Shown one piece after another: positions 5,480 through 14,568 of a DNA stretch of 20,847 nucleotides. Position 1 is the stretch's first letter. The number at the start of each line of letters is the position of its first letter. The stretch spans positions 1 to 20,847 of the forward strand of contig JAGKWS010000071.1 in assembly GCA_021151685.1 (NCBI GenBank), in the 5' to 3' direction. Source of the DNA: Chitinophagaceae bacterium (GTDB lineage: Bacteria > Bacteroidota > Bacteroidia > Chitinophagales > Chitinophagaceae). Position numbers and translations under genes: made by a program. Under the pieces are notes generated by a model that worked only from the letters and a program-made list of their open reading frames with translations, was not told the DNA's origin and searched no databases.

Positions 5480-8400
5480 TTATTCTGCGTCTTTCAGTTT
5501 GTCGCTCATTCTGGCCTTGGTACGTGCTATCCACGCCTTCAGCCTAAAGGCAAGCAAACACATGGCAGGTACTACAATCAGCGTCAGTACGGTGGCAAAG
5601 CTCAGGCCATATATCATGGTCCATGCCATAGGAGCCCAGAAGGCAGGGCTATCGCCACCCAGGAAGAAGTTGGGGCTAAAGCTGGTGAACAAACCTGCAA
5701 AGTCCAGATTCACACCTATCGCCAGCGGTATCAGACCCAGTATGGCGGCAGTTGCAGTCAGCAATACCGGTGTCATACGGGTACGGCCAGCTTCCACAAT
5801 GGCATCATAGGGTTCCATTCCCTCTTTCAGCATCATGTCCATAAACTCTACCAGCAATATACCATTACGCACCACAATACCACACAGTGCCACAATACCT
5901 ATACCACTCATTACCAGCGAGAACTTGTTGCCAAATATGCTATAACCCAAGAACACACCCGTGAGACTGAACACCACCTCACTCATAATGATGACCATGC
6001 GGCTGATAGAGTTGAACTGCAATACCAGCAGCAGCACTATAAGGCCCAGCGATATCATCATGGCTGTACCAAGGAAGCCCATGGTTTCAGCTTGCTCTTC
6101 CTGCTGGCCACTCATCACTATGCTGATGCCCGCCGGCGCATGAAAGTTGGCCATCTCGGCCTTCACTGCTTCCACTACCGCATTCTCTTCAAAACCTCCC
6201 AATACGTTCGATGACAAAGAAATGATACGTTTCTGGTCTTTACGCTTGATGCTACCATAGGTGCTGGAGTAGCGTATGTCGGCAAACGAGCTTACAGGCA
6301 CCGTACGTATCATACCACCCATACCCATATCGCGGTATATCACCGGCATGTTGCGTATAGCTTCTACATCCCTTCTCTGCTCCGATGTGTAGCGCAGGTA
6401 AATGGGGTAGTCGTCATTCGCGTCACGGAAGCGCGATATTTCTTTACCAAACACAGCAGTACGCAAGGCCATAGCCACCGCATAGGTGCTGATGCTTTCG
6501 TTGTTCATGCGCTCGCGGTTCAGGTCGAACAGGATCTCGGGTTTGTTGGCCTGAAAATCGCTGCGCAACTCTTCTACACCGGGTATTTGTTTATTGTTCA
6601 GGTAGCGTTTCAGCCTGTCCGATGTTGCTATCAGCGAGTCCAGATTGTCGCCGGTCAATTCCACCACCACTGGCTTGGGCAGTGGTGGTCCACCCTGCTC
6701 CTTATCCACAGTTATCTCGGCTCCGGGGTACTCGCGCACTGCAGCACGCAGCGCATCCAGATACTTGGCGGTAGATACTCCGTGCCTGTCGGCAAACTCT
6801 ACGAAGGCCACGGTTATCTTGCCCTTGTTCGGGAAGTCGCCCACCTCGTTGGTAGTCATATCCACGGCATTCACCGTCACGTTCGATATGACTGAACGTA
6901 CCACAGGGTTTTTCTTCCCATGTTCGGGGTCCATATCCAGCACACGGTACACCTTCTTCTCCAGTTGTTGCAGTACCTCATCGGTATGTTTCTGGTCGGT
7001 ACCAATAGGCATACTCAGGTACACATACACAAAGTTGGGGTCGGCCGATGGGAAGAACACAAACGGAGGCTGCCTCATGTTGTACGTCATGATAGACAGT
7101 GGGAACAGCAATATGGTTACCAACAGTACCAGCCCCGGACGCTTCAGCGCACGTATCAGCCAGCGGGTATACCAGTCGCGGAAGGCGGGCCAGTGTTTGG
7201 TCTGGAAGGCATTAATCCATCCGGCCAACACATATTTCTCCAGCAATATAAACAGGTAAAGGAACAGCGTAAAGTTACCCATGCCTATGCCACCACCCAG
7301 ATAGAACAGTGCAGCTACCGCAAGGAATATAACCAGCATTACCTTGTCTTTTTTGGTAAACTTCCTTCCCTTTATATGGTCGTCATGATGCTCGGGCTTC
7401 ATGAAGCTCACTGCAAACACTGGGTTAATGATGTAAGCTACCAACAACGATGCCAGCAGGGTAATAATCAACGTTACCGGCAGGAAGAACATGAAGCTAC
7501 CAATAACCCCCTTCCAAAATGCCAGCGGAATGAATGGCATAAGGGTAGTAATGGTACCTGTAAGTACAGGTAGGAATACCTCGCCTGTGGCCATCTTGGC
7601 AGCAGTCTTTATGTCGCGCTTACCATTGTCAAATATTCGGTGCGTGTTTTCTATCACTACAATGGCATCATCTACCACAATACCCAGTGCCAGCAGGAAC
7701 GAGAACAGCACAATCATGTTGAGCGTGAAGCCTATAGAAGGCAGTACAAGGAACGCAATAGCGCACGACAGTGGTACCGACATCGCCACAAACAGCGCAT
7801 TCGTCACCCCCATGAAGAACATCAGAATCACCGTTACCAGTATAAAGCCAATAATGATGGTGTTTATCAAATCGGTAAGTGTACTGCGTGTTGCTTCCGA
7901 TTGGTCGCCCGTCAATACGATGTTCAGGTCTTTGGGTAGGTCATTTTTCTGCATCTCTTTTACCAGATGCTCTATCTTTTCCGATGCTTCAATAAGGTTG
8001 GCACCGCTGGCTTTAATTACGTTCAGGGTAATTACGTTCTTACCATCCAAACGGGCAAAGCTCTTCTGCTCTACAAACGTATCTATTACAGTAGCTATGT
8101 CTTTCAGGTAAAGGCTCTTGCCCTGTGGGTTCTTCACCACAATGTTACCCAGATCAGTTGCATTTTTGAACTCCTGCTTTACGCTAAGGATACGCTTCTG
8201 GTTGTTCATAGACACCTCACCTGCCGACATAGAGATGTTCTCCATAGCCACTGCACGGTCTATATCGTCGAATGTAAGCGATGCGGCCTGCATCTTGAAC
8301 AGGTCTACATTTATCTGTATCTCACGCTCTGGCGCACCTACAAGGTCTACACGCTTTATCTCTTTCTCGGCCTCTATCGCGTCTTTTACCTTATCGGCAT

Positions 8401-8887
8401 AGCGTTTCAGCCTGCCAAGGTCGTAGTTGCCCGATACGTTTACGTTCAGGATAGGAAACTCCGAGAAGTCAATGTCCTTCACCTCGGGCTGAAAAGGCAG
8501 GTTTTGTGGCAGGTCTTGTTTGGCCTTATCCACACCGTCTTTTACATCTTGTTTGGCTTTGTCCACCTTTACATCGGTGTTGAACTCTACTATTACTACC
8601 GAATAGTCCTGAAACGAGTTGCTGGTTACCTTCTTTACCCCCGTCAGGTTTTTTACCTGCTTTTCTATGGGCTTGGTAACAAGGTTCTCCATATTTTCTG
8701 GCGATGTACCGGGGTACACCGTCTGTACAATTATCTGCGGCAGTTTTATCTCGGGAAACTGCTCCTTGGGCAGATTGATATACGCCACCAAACCAATCAA
8801 CGTAATGAAGATGGTGATGAAGTATATAGCCGTCCGATTATCTATCGACCAGCTCGATGGTTTAAATTGTTTGAATGTGTCTTTCAT
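5480..8887 (-). CDS. RND efflux permease (AcrB/HAE-like) with extra membrane insert
   Basis: 1135-residue inner-membrane proton-driven exporter, the pump of a tripartite system. Typical features: first helix at about 20-38, followed by INLPKEQFPEI and the porter domain; membrane helix 4 with the proton-relay pair Asp406-Asp407 in GIVVDDAIVVIEN; a second porter domain; and C-terminal helices with GIVVRNGILLVEF. There Arg stands where AcrB has its relay Lys940. Usual RND permeases are about 1020-1050 residues. The excess is largely an insert at about 497-570 between the two halves, with a His/Asp-rich start (EHHDDH) and two additional hydrophobic segments (about 516-533 and 539-556). It lies 82 bases downstream of the adaptor gene, last in a four-gene operon. 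Substrate unknown; drug or lipid export is more likely than heavy metal. Confidence 0.95.
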   Translation of the reverse strand: MKDTFKQFKPSSWSIDNRTAIYFITIFITLIGLVAYINLPKEQFPEIKLPQIIVQTVYPGTSPENMENLVTKPIEKQVKNLTGVKKVTSNSFQDYSVVIVEFNTDVKVDKAKQDVKDGVDKAKQDLPQNLPFQPEVKDIDFSEFPILNVNVSGNYDLGRLKRYADKVKDAIEAEKEIKRVDLVGAPEREIQINVDLFKMQAASLTFDDIDRAVAMENISMSAGEVSMNNQKRILSVKQEFKNATDLGNIVVKNPQGKSLYLKDIATVIDTFVEQKSFARLDGKNVITLNVIKASGANLIEASEKIEHLVKEMQKNDLPKDLNIVLTGDQSEATRSTLTDLINTIIIGFILVTVILMFFMGVTNALFVAMSVPLSCAIAFLVLPSIGFTLNMIVLFSFLLALGIVVDDAIVVIENTHRIFDNGKRDIKTAAKMATGEVFLPVLTGTITTLMPFIPLAFWKGVIGSFMFFLPVTLIITLLASLLVAYIINPVFAVSFMKPEHHDDHIKGRKFTKKDKVMLVIFLAVAALFYLGGGIGMGNFTLFLYLFILLEKYVLAGWINAFQTKHWPAFRDWYTRWLIRALKRPGLVLLVTILLFPLSIMTYNMRQPPFVFFPSADPNFVYVYLSMPIGTDQKHTDEVLQQLEKKVYRVLDMDPEHGKKNPVVRSVISNVTVNAVDMTTNEVGDFPNKGKITVAFVEFADRHGVSTAKYLDALRAAVREYPGAEITVDKEQGGPPLPKPVVVELTGDNLDSLIATSDRLKRYLNNKQIPGVEELRSDFQANKPEILFDLNRERMNNESISTYAVAMALRTAVFGKEISRFRDANDDYPIYLRYTSEQRRDVEAIRNMPVIYRDMGMGGMIRTVPVSSFADIRYSSTYGSIKRKDQKRIISLSSNVLGGFEENAVVEAVKAEMANFHAPAGISIVMSGQQEEQAETMGFLGTAMMISLGLIVLLLVLQFNSISRMVIIMSEVVFSLTGVFLGYSIFGNKFSLVMSGIGIVALCGIVVRNGILLVEFMDMMLKEGMEPYDAIVEAGRTRMTPVLLTATAAILGLIPLAIGVNLDFAGLFTSFSPNFFLGGDSPAFWAPMAWTMIYGLSFATVLTLIVVPAMCLLAFRLKAWIARTKARMSDKLKDAE

Positions 8888-8969
8888 TTTCGTGTTGTTG
8901 TGCCTGTAATTTTTTTGTCTTTAGCCTGCATTATGCCCGTCTGTTTATTGTCAGGCGGGTATACAGTAC

Positions 8970-10049
8970 TTATTGCACTACTACAGTTTTACCACTGTCC
9001 AGGTCTTCGTAGCCGGCTACTACCACTTTGTCGCCATCTTTCAGGCCACTCAGTACCTCTACTTTGCCATTGGCGTTGCGGCCTGTCTGTACCATTACGG
9101 CACGGGCAGTGTTGCCTTCTATTACATATATCATATCGCCCTCAGCCGTTTTCTGTATGATGGATACAGGCACCACCATTGCATTGGGGTTGGTATAGTT
9201 CTGTATACGCAGTATGCAAGACATGTTAGGGTGCAGCTTCTTATTGTCGCCCAGCTTTATTTCTACACCAAACGCCCGCGACATATTGTCTACCGCTTTC
9301 GCCACATAAGTTACTTTAGCCGTCAGCGAGTCGTTCAGATCCGGGAAAATCAACAATGCTTTGTCGCCTTCCTTCACCTTGCCCAGGTAGTTTTCGCCAA
9401 GGCTGGCCTGTGCTTTCAGCTTAGAGTTGTTCACCACACGTATAGAGGCAAACATGCTGCCATCGCCTACTTTCATGTTCACGGCATCTACCACGCCATT
9501 GATGGGAGATACTATGTTATACAGGTCGCGTGCCGATTGGGCCAGTGCTTTTTGCTTTATCAGGTTGTCGTACTGTGCTTTGGCTTGCATTAGTTGCACC
9601 TCTGTACCTATGTTTTGCTCCCACAATTTCTGGGTTTTCTCGTACATGGTTTTAGCCAGTTCTATCTGTGGGTCCAGTGTTTTCATCTGCTGCTCGGCTA
9701 TCGTGCCATCCAGCGTAGCCAGTATCTGGCCCTTGCGCACCTGCTGCCCTACCTGCACCAGTACCGAGTTGATGGTACCCTGCTGGCGGGGGCTGGCACT
9801 TACTACCTCATCGCCGGTTATCTGAGATTGCACTTCTATATAGCCATTGAACGCACCTGCGTGCATTTCCATAACCGATACCGGCGTAGCCTTGCCGGCA
9901 CTATCCGTTTTGTTGCCTTCCAGCTTCTTTATTTCTGCATCTATTTTGGCACGTTCGTTCCTCAATTCGGCCAGTTTGGCACCGGGGTCTTTACCGCCGC
10001 AAGCTGCAAGAACCAAGGCCGGTACCAGTAGTAAATATGTACGTTTCAT
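8970..10049 (-). CDS. RND periplasmic adaptor lipoprotein (membrane fusion protein)
   Basis: 359 residues. It links the permease to the outer-membrane channel. The N-terminus MKRTYLLLVPALVLAAC has a lipobox with Cys17, so it is a lipoprotein anchored in the inner membrane. A short charged coiled coil (about 24-45) follows. The first half of the lipoyl (biotinyl-like) domain is at about 87-113 (QGTINSVLVQVGQQVRKGQI). The alpha-helical hairpin is at about 117-172, and the second lipoyl half (IVSPINGVVDAVNMKVGDG) at about 179-197. A beta-barrel and a membrane-proximal domain end the protein (VLSGLKDGDKVVVAGYEDL). Length is normal. It lies 49 bases after the tolC-like gene in the operon. Confidence 0.93.
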   Translation of the reverse strand: MKRTYLLLVPALVLAACGGKDPGAKLAELRNERAKIDAEIKKLEGNKTDSAGKATPVSVMEMHAGAFNGYIEVQSQITGDEVVSASPRQQGTINSVLVQVGQQVRKGQILATLDGTIAEQQMKTLDPQIELAKTMYEKTQKLWEQNIGTEVQLMQAKAQYDNLIKQKALAQSARDLYNIVSPINGVVDAVNMKVGDGSMFASIRVVNNSKLKAQASLGENYLGKVKEGDKALLIFPDLNDSLTAKVTYVAKAVDNMSRAFGVEIKLGDNKKLHPNMSCILRIQNYTNPNAMVVPVSIIQKTAEGDMIYVIEGNTARAVMVQTGRNANGKVEVLSGLKDGDKVVVAGYEDLDSGKTVVVQ

Positions 10050-10098
10050 TGTATGTCGTTTTGTGTTTTATGTATGTGTTTTGGTTTGTTACTATGTG

Positions 10099-11451
10099 TT
10101 ATTTTTTCAGCATGCCCAATGCTCTTCTCAAATCTGCCTCAGCATTGGCAAGGTCGGTCAGTGCCATAAAGTAGTTGTTCTGAGAGCGTAGTAACTCGGT
10201 TTGGGCCGAGTTTACTTCCAAATTGCTGCCCACACCTGCTTTATATTTCTTTTGGGCAAGGTCCAATACACTGTTGGCCAATTCCAGATTGCGCTGTTGG
10301 CTTTGCAGCTGCAGAAGTGCATTTTTCAGGCTGGTTTTAGCTGCCGATGCCTGAAAATCAAGACTCAGTTTCAGATTGTCTATGTCGTTGTGGGTCTTTT
10401 CTATGTTCAGGCGAGCCTCACGCATCAGGTGTGTACGCTTGAATCCACCAAACATGGGTACACTCAGAGACAGCCCACCATTGTAGTATTCTATGTAGTC
10501 CTTTAGCTTAAAGGCATCCTTGAACTCTGCCGAACCATAGTTGGCCCCGCGCGATGTAAAGGCAGCCAATGTGGGTAGTGCCGAAAACTTGTAACGTTTC
10601 AGGTTATACTCGTTCAGCTTAAGTGCTGTTTGCAATGCGGCATATTCGGGAACCCGATCATAATTTTCCTGTGCGCCCATCAGTTGCATCGCTTCCGATG
10701 TACGCTTAGATACAGCTGTGTCGGTGAGTACAATGGGCGTATTCAGGTTCAAGCCCAGCTGATACTTCAGCATCTGCTCGGCCAAAGAAAGCCCGTTGGC
10801 CACCTTCATACTGTCCGATGCCAGATTGTTGATTTGCACCGCCATACGTTCTACATCTATCTTCTCGGCAAAACCGGCCTGCTTTGTTTTTATCAGGTCT
10901 TGCTCCATGCTGCGTGCCAGCACCAGCGAACTCTTGATGATGTCGTATTGTTTGTACGCCACTACCAAACTGTTGTATGCCTTAAATACGTTGTACCGTA
11001 CACCCTCGGCAGTTATGTTTTCGCTGTTACGGGCCATTTCCAATATGGTATTACCCGCTTGCAATGCTACTACGAGGCTACCGTCAAACAGTACCTGAGA
11101 CAGCGTAATGCTACCCGACACCGTGTACGGAATGGTAAATGGCAAGGCAGTAATGATTCCCGTAGGTTTCCCTTGCGTAAAAGCTCCCGCATCAAAGAAC
11201 GAATACTGCGGATGGTTTCTGCTAAAGTGTACCAGATCCGATTTTCCGCTTAGTTGCGGGTAGGCTGCTGCAGTTGTCTGCTTCACCTGCGCCTGCTGTA
11301 TCAGCACATCTAGGTGCGCGTTTTTCATGGTATAGCTGTTCTTCAGGGCATAGTCAATGCACTCCTGCAGGCTCAGCTTTATTGGTTGTTGTGCTCGCGC
11401 GCTGGTGCTCATTGTGGCCAGCCACGCAAGTGCTATATAAAGTTTTCTCAT
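10099..11451 (-). CDS. TolC-family outer-membrane efflux channel
   Basis: 450 residues. A signal peptide (about 1-20, cut near SARAQ) leads to the family opening LSLQECIDYALKNSYTMKNA. Two tandem outer-membrane-efflux repeats follow, each with long alpha-helical heptad stretches and a short beta segment. The second ends in the typical KYKAGVGSNLEVNSAQTELL and then the helix LANAEADLRRALG. It would form a trimeric outer-membrane duct working with the adaptor and permease downstream. Its ATG overlaps the tetR stop by four bases (ATGA), so the two are translationally coupled. Confidence 0.93.
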   Translation of the reverse strand: MRKLYIALAWLATMSTSARAQQPIKLSLQECIDYALKNSYTMKNAHLDVLIQQAQVKQTTAAAYPQLSGKSDLVHFSRNHPQYSFFDAGAFTQGKPTGIITALPFTIPYTVSGSITLSQVLFDGSLVVALQAGNTILEMARNSENITAEGVRYNVFKAYNSLVVAYKQYDIIKSSLVLARSMEQDLIKTKQAGFAEKIDVERMAVQINNLASDSMKVANGLSLAEQMLKYQLGLNLNTPIVLTDTAVSKRTSEAMQLMGAQENYDRVPEYAALQTALKLNEYNLKRYKFSALPTLAAFTSRGANYGSAEFKDAFKLKDYIEYYNGGLSLSVPMFGGFKRTHLMREARLNIEKTHNDIDNLKLSLDFQASAAKTSLKNALLQLQSQQRNLELANSVLDLAQKKYKAGVGSNLEVNSAQTELLRSQNNYFMALTDLANAEADLRRALGMLKK

Positions 11452-12080
11452 ATTGTGGATGCTGTTGTGTTTGTCAGATATTGTAGTTTGTATTCTTCGT
11501 ATAGTGTTATGCCCTTGGGGGTCATGATGCCGTACATAAAATGTTCGCCTATTTCCAGTGCTACATTCATCAGGCTGGCGCGGTCGTTTACCAGCAGCGA
11601 TGGTTGCATGGCCATCAGGGCGGTTTCTATGCGGTAGCGCGCCATCAGGTCAGCATTAATAGAGTCCCGGTACACACCCTCGGCCTTGCCCTGTAGTATG
11701 TTCTCCTTCATCAGTTGCACATCGCGCTCTATCAGCAGGGCCTTAAACTCCTTGAAAGATTCCGGAAAGAACCGCTGTAGCTCGAACAAGGCCATGGGGT
11801 TCATCTGTTTATACTCGCCATCAAAGAAGGCCAGTATCTTCACCATCGCCTCTACAGCATTGCCTGCGCCCATCAGCGAGCCCATGCAACTTTCGGTAGT
11901 ATGGTGTTTATACCAGTTCACAGAATCTCGCACCACCTCGGCCTTGTTGGCAAAATGCTGGTACAGCGTCTTTTTAGACACCCCAGCCCGCCTTGCTATA
12001 TCGTCCATCGTGATGGTTTTGAACCCATACTGCCCAAACAACTCTATAGCCGCCGCCAATATTTTTTCTAATACTTCCAT
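11448..12080 (-). CDS. TetR/AcrR-family repressor of the efflux operon
   Basis: 210 residues from the chosen start. The N-terminal helix-turn-helix domain runs from ILAAAIELFGQYGFKTITMD through IARRAGVSKKTLYQHF, very typical of TetR proteins. The C-terminal ligand-binding helical domain is not conserved by eye. The frame can be extended 17 codons to 12131, but those codons lie in the inverted repeat and promoter region. MEVLEKIL at 12080 is the usual start point for the family and leaves the -7 box just upstream. It is the first gene of the operon, overlapping the tolC-like gene by four bases. It probably represses itself and the pump genes until a pump substrate or related ligand binds. Confidence 0.9.
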   Translation of the reverse strand: MEVLEKILAAAIELFGQYGFKTITMDDIARRAGVSKKTLYQHFANKAEVVRDSVNWYKHHTTESCMGSLMGAGNAVEAMVKILAFFDGEYKQMNPMALFELQRFFPESFKEFKALLIERDVQLMKENILQGKAEGVYRDSINADLMARYRIETALMAMQPSLLVNDRASLMNVALEIGEHFMYGIMTPKGITLYEEYKLQYLTNTTASTI

Positions 12081-12091
12081 AATTGCGGACG

Positions 12092-12134
12092 CAAAACTAT
12101 GGAAACATTTTTCACCCTTCGCAGTTTCCATAGT
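12092..12134 (-). promoter_or_regulatory. Efflux operon promoter with candidate TetR operator
   Basis: On the minus strand TAGTTTTG (12099-12092) matches the Bacteroidota -7 consensus TAnnTTTG perfectly, 11 bases before the tetR ATG. Overlapping it is a perfect 11-bp inverted repeat: ACTATGGAAAC (12096-12106) and GTTTCCATAGT (12124-12134), 17 bases apart. A regulator bound to both arms would cover the promoter. The spacer is longer than in classical TetR operators, so two dimers are possible. Confidence 0.65.
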
Positions 12135-12182
12135 GTTTTTTGGTTTTCTTTAAGATTTCTTTCACACAACACCGAAAAACAA

Positions 12183-12208
12183 AAAAGCTACCCATATTGG
12201 TAGCTTTT
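12183..12208 (-). terminator. Intergenic bidirectional-looking terminator
   Basis: AAAAGCTACC (12183-12192), loop CATATT, GGTAGCTTTT (12199-12208): a perfect 10-bp stem with A-rich left and T-rich right flanks. It lies downstream of the trmH-like gene (minus), although 350 bases away, and upstream of the tetR promoter, so it would insulate the efflux operon. Confidence 0.6.
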
Positions 12209-12554
12209 CGTTTTTGAAATCATGTAGGGCACAGCAAACAAAATTGATAAAAAATAGCTGTGGCAAGTCAGCATTCCGAATTCCATCCGGCGAAACCACA
12301 GGCCAAACGAGTACGCAGGTATCATTTGCCCATCTGCCCCATTATTATGTAAACCACCAGTATCACTACCCCTTATAAATGACAACTAATACCCGGCACA
12401 TACACATCAACCACCTCCCTAAAAATATTAATGTTCTGATTCCGACATAAAAACATCACCCCAATCCCATAACTCCTCAGCATTAGCGTTCCTGTTTTAA
12501 GACAACACAGAGAATTTTAGATTTGGAATTGGGAACTTGTAATTTGCCTTGCCT
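12209..12554. other. Gap with no supported gene
   Basis: About 345 bases between the terminator and the trmH-like gene. A 65-codon minus frame (12188-12385) has no protein-like features and ends inside the terminator. No RNA gene or repeat was seen. Confidence 0.6.
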
Positions 12555-13187
12555 TTACGGCAACAATTCCGTACCCGGTTCCTCTACACCCGGTTCAAAA
12601 AGCCCCCATCGTACCCCCAGTTCCTGCACACGGCTTTCCGGCAATTGTGGCGTACCATCATAAAAACCCTTCTCATTGCGTTGCCGCATCGCCTCATACA
12701 AGGTTATGGCACAGGCTACCGATATATTCAGCGAGCGCACCATACCCATCTGCGGTATTATAAAGTTACCATCACAGTGTTTCAGGCAATCCTCCGTTAC
12801 ACCCTCCCGCTCATTACCAAACACCAATGCTATTCGTCCTGTCAGGTCCATATCGTACAGCGAGTGCGACTCCACCCCAAGGTGTGTGGCATATATCTTA
12901 TCGCATAGTTGCCTTACCGCAGCCATACAGGCTTCCGTATCGGTATACTGGCGCACCGTCAGCCATCCCAGCGCACTGGCCGAGCTGCTTCTGGCAAACT
13001 TCCGGTGCTTGGGTATCGTATTGTTCAGCACAAACAGGTCTTGTACCCCTACAGCATCGCAGGTGCGCATTACAGCGGCTATGTTGTGCGGGTCTTGCAC
13101 ATTTTCCATTATTACCACCAGCCCATTCTGGCGTCTGTTCAGTACTGTCCGTATACGTTCTTCCCTTTCCGGTGTCATAGTCCGCAA
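12555..13187 (-). CDS. trmH: TrmH/SpoU-family tRNA 2'-O-methyltransferase
   Basis: 210 residues. SAM-dependent SPOUT methyltransferase expected to methylate the 2'-hydroxyl of a tRNA guanosine (position 18 in TrmH). The three family motifs are present. Motif 1 is MENVQDPHNIAAVMRTCDAVG (about 27-47, with catalytic Arg41). Motif 2 is IALVFGNEREGVTED (about 119-133). Motif 3 is IIPQMGMVRSLNISVACAITL (about 143-163), which forms the trefoil knot. A C-terminal tail with the blocks GFYDG and LPES follows, as in TrmH rather than the larger RlmB type with an N-terminal substrate-binding domain. It stands alone and is divergent from the bio operon. A second ATG three codons in is an equally possible start. 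The target could be another RNA. Confidence 0.85.
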   Translation of the reverse strand: MRTMTPEREERIRTVLNRRQNGLVVIMENVQDPHNIAAVMRTCDAVGVQDLFVLNNTIPKHRKFARSSSASALGWLTVRQYTDTEACMAAVRQLCDKIYATHLGVESHSLYDMDLTGRIALVFGNEREGVTEDCLKHCDGNFIIPQMGMVRSLNISVACAITLYEAMRQRNEKGFYDGTPQLPESRVQELGVRWGLFEPGVEEPGTELLP

Positions 13188-13259
13188 AAATCTGCATTAC
13201 CCGGCTAACAAACAAATACAGGGCATTATACATCCCTTATACGTGTGCCTGCAAAGTGC

Positions 13260-13288
13260 CCCTTTGTGCCGGCAAGAGGCACATAGGG
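13260..13288. other. Hairpin in the trmH-bioB divergent gap
   Basis: TGTGCC (13265-13270) with GGCACA (13278-13283), extended past one T-T mismatch by four further pairs (CCCT with AGGG). It lies about 75-100 bases upstream of the trmH-like start on the minus strand. It may be a leader structure or chance. The rest of 13188-13530 is AT-rich with no gene. Confidence 0.35.
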
Positions 13289-13530
13289 CATATCTATTCT
13301 CCATATGTACCGGTATACTTTGTGTTGTCCATCACAAAATCACACCAGTCTACCTATCAAAAACTGTTATAAAAGTCTCGCATTCACAAAAAAAATAGAT
13401 AAATCACGCATTCCATTCAAAAATATAATTTACGCTCCGTTTATTAACTATTGGTAAAATTTAACAGATGCCACTACTCTATTTATACCCCCATCAGTCA
13501 TATACTTTTTTTTTAACCCGCAAAATCAAA

Positions 13531-13538
13531 TAGTTTCG
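13531..13538 (+). promoter_or_regulatory. Candidate -7 box of the biotin operon
   Basis: TAGTTTCG matches TAnnTTTG at seven of eight positions and lies 22 bases before the bioB ATG, which would give a leader of roughly 18 bases. A long T-tract (about 13505-13514) sits where a -33 region would be. No clear BirA-type operator was found. Confidence 0.45.
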
Positions 13539-13560
13539 CCCTTTGGAAAGGATAGGATAC

Positions 13561-14568
13561 ATGAGTGAAATTCGTAACAATTGGAGCCGCGAAGAGATAC
13601 GCGCTATCTATGACAGACCACTGCTGCAACTCGTTTTAGATGCGGCAGATGTACACCGCAGGCACCACAAGTTCGGTGAAGTCCAAATCAGCAGTTTGCT
13701 GTCGGTAAAAACCGGTGGCTGCTCCGAAGACTGTGCCTACTGCCCGCAAGCGGCACGGTATCATACAGGTGTCAAAGTTCATGCCCTCATGAAAACCGAA
13801 GACGTTGTTGCTGCCGCACAAAACGCCAAACAAGGTGGTGCATCCCGCTTTTGTATGGGGGCCGCATGGCGCGAAGTGCGCGACAACCGCGACTTCGATC
13901 GTGTGCTCGATATGGTAAAGGAAGTGAACAAGCTGGATATGGAAGTGTGCTGCACCCTCGGTATGCTCACCCCCCATCAGGCCGAACGCCTTGCCGAGGC
14001 TGGTCTGTATGCCTACAATCATAATGTCGACACATCCGAAGAGCATTACAGCGAGGTCATAACTACCCGCACCTACAACGACCGTCTCAATACACTCGCC
14101 AATGTACGCCAGGCGGGTATTTCGGTATGTAGTGGTGGTATTATTGGCCTGGGCGAAACCCATGACGATCGTATAGGCATGCTCTTTACACTGGCTACCC
14201 TGCCAGCCCACCCCGATTCTGTGCCCATCAACGTACTGGTACCGGTAGCCGGCACCCCACTTGCCGAAAACAAGCGGGTTCCGTTCGATGAGCTGGTACG
14301 CATGATAGCCACTGCACGCATCATTATGCCCCATTCGGCCGTGCGTTTGTCGGCTGGCCGTCTCGAGTTGTCCATTGCCGAGCAAGCCATGTGTTTCATG
14401 GCCGGAGCCAACTCCATATTTGCCGGCGACAAGCTGCTCACCACCCCCAATCCCGAGTACAATTCCGATATGGATATGTTCCGCATGTTGGGGCTTACGC
14501 CAAAGGCAGCCTTTGCCGACGGTACCCCGCAAGACCGCAGGAAAGCCGTACCGCATGAGGCCAACTGA
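13561..14568 (+). CDS. bioB: Biotin synthase
   Basis: 335 residues. Radical-SAM enzyme that inserts sulfur into dethiobiotin, the last step of biotin synthesis. The [4Fe-4S] motif is Cys54-x3-Cys58-x2-Cys61 in GGCSEDCAYCPQ. The [2Fe-2S] ligands are also present: Cys98 (SRFCMGAAWR), Cys130 (MEVCCTLGML), Cys190 (SVCSGGIIGLGE) and Arg262 (VRLSAGR). Length and every key residue match the family, so it should be active. The frame extends six codons upstream to a TTG, but ATG 13561 begins the usual MSEIRNNW and is preferred. It is the first gene of bioB-bioF-bioD and overlaps bioF by 14 bases, implying coupled translation. Confidence 0.97.
   Translation: MSEIRNNWSREEIRAIYDRPLLQLVLDAADVHRRHHKFGEVQISSLLSVKTGGCSEDCAYCPQAARYHTGVKVHALMKTEDVVAAAQNAKQGGASRFCMGAAWREVRDNRDFDRVLDMVKEVNKLDMEVCCTLGMLTPHQAERLAEAGLYAYNHNVDTSEEHYSEVITTRTYNDRLNTLANVRQAGISVCSGGIIGLGETHDDRIGMLFTLATLPAHPDSVPINVLVPVAGTPLAENKRVPFDELVRMIATARIIMPHSAVRLSAGRLELSIAEQAMCFMAGANSIFAGDKLLTTPNPEYNSDMDMFRMLGLTPKAAFADGTPQDRRKAVPHEAN

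Noticed and set aside
5342..10031. Long plus-strand frames opposite the efflux genes (up to 397 codons, e.g. 7967-9160)
   Set aside because: They are antisense shadows of clear RND, adaptor and TolC genes and have low-complexity, non-protein-like composition.
12188..12385. 65-codon minus-strand ORF
   Set aside because: It ends in a terminator stem and has no recognisable features, promoter or neighbours supporting it.
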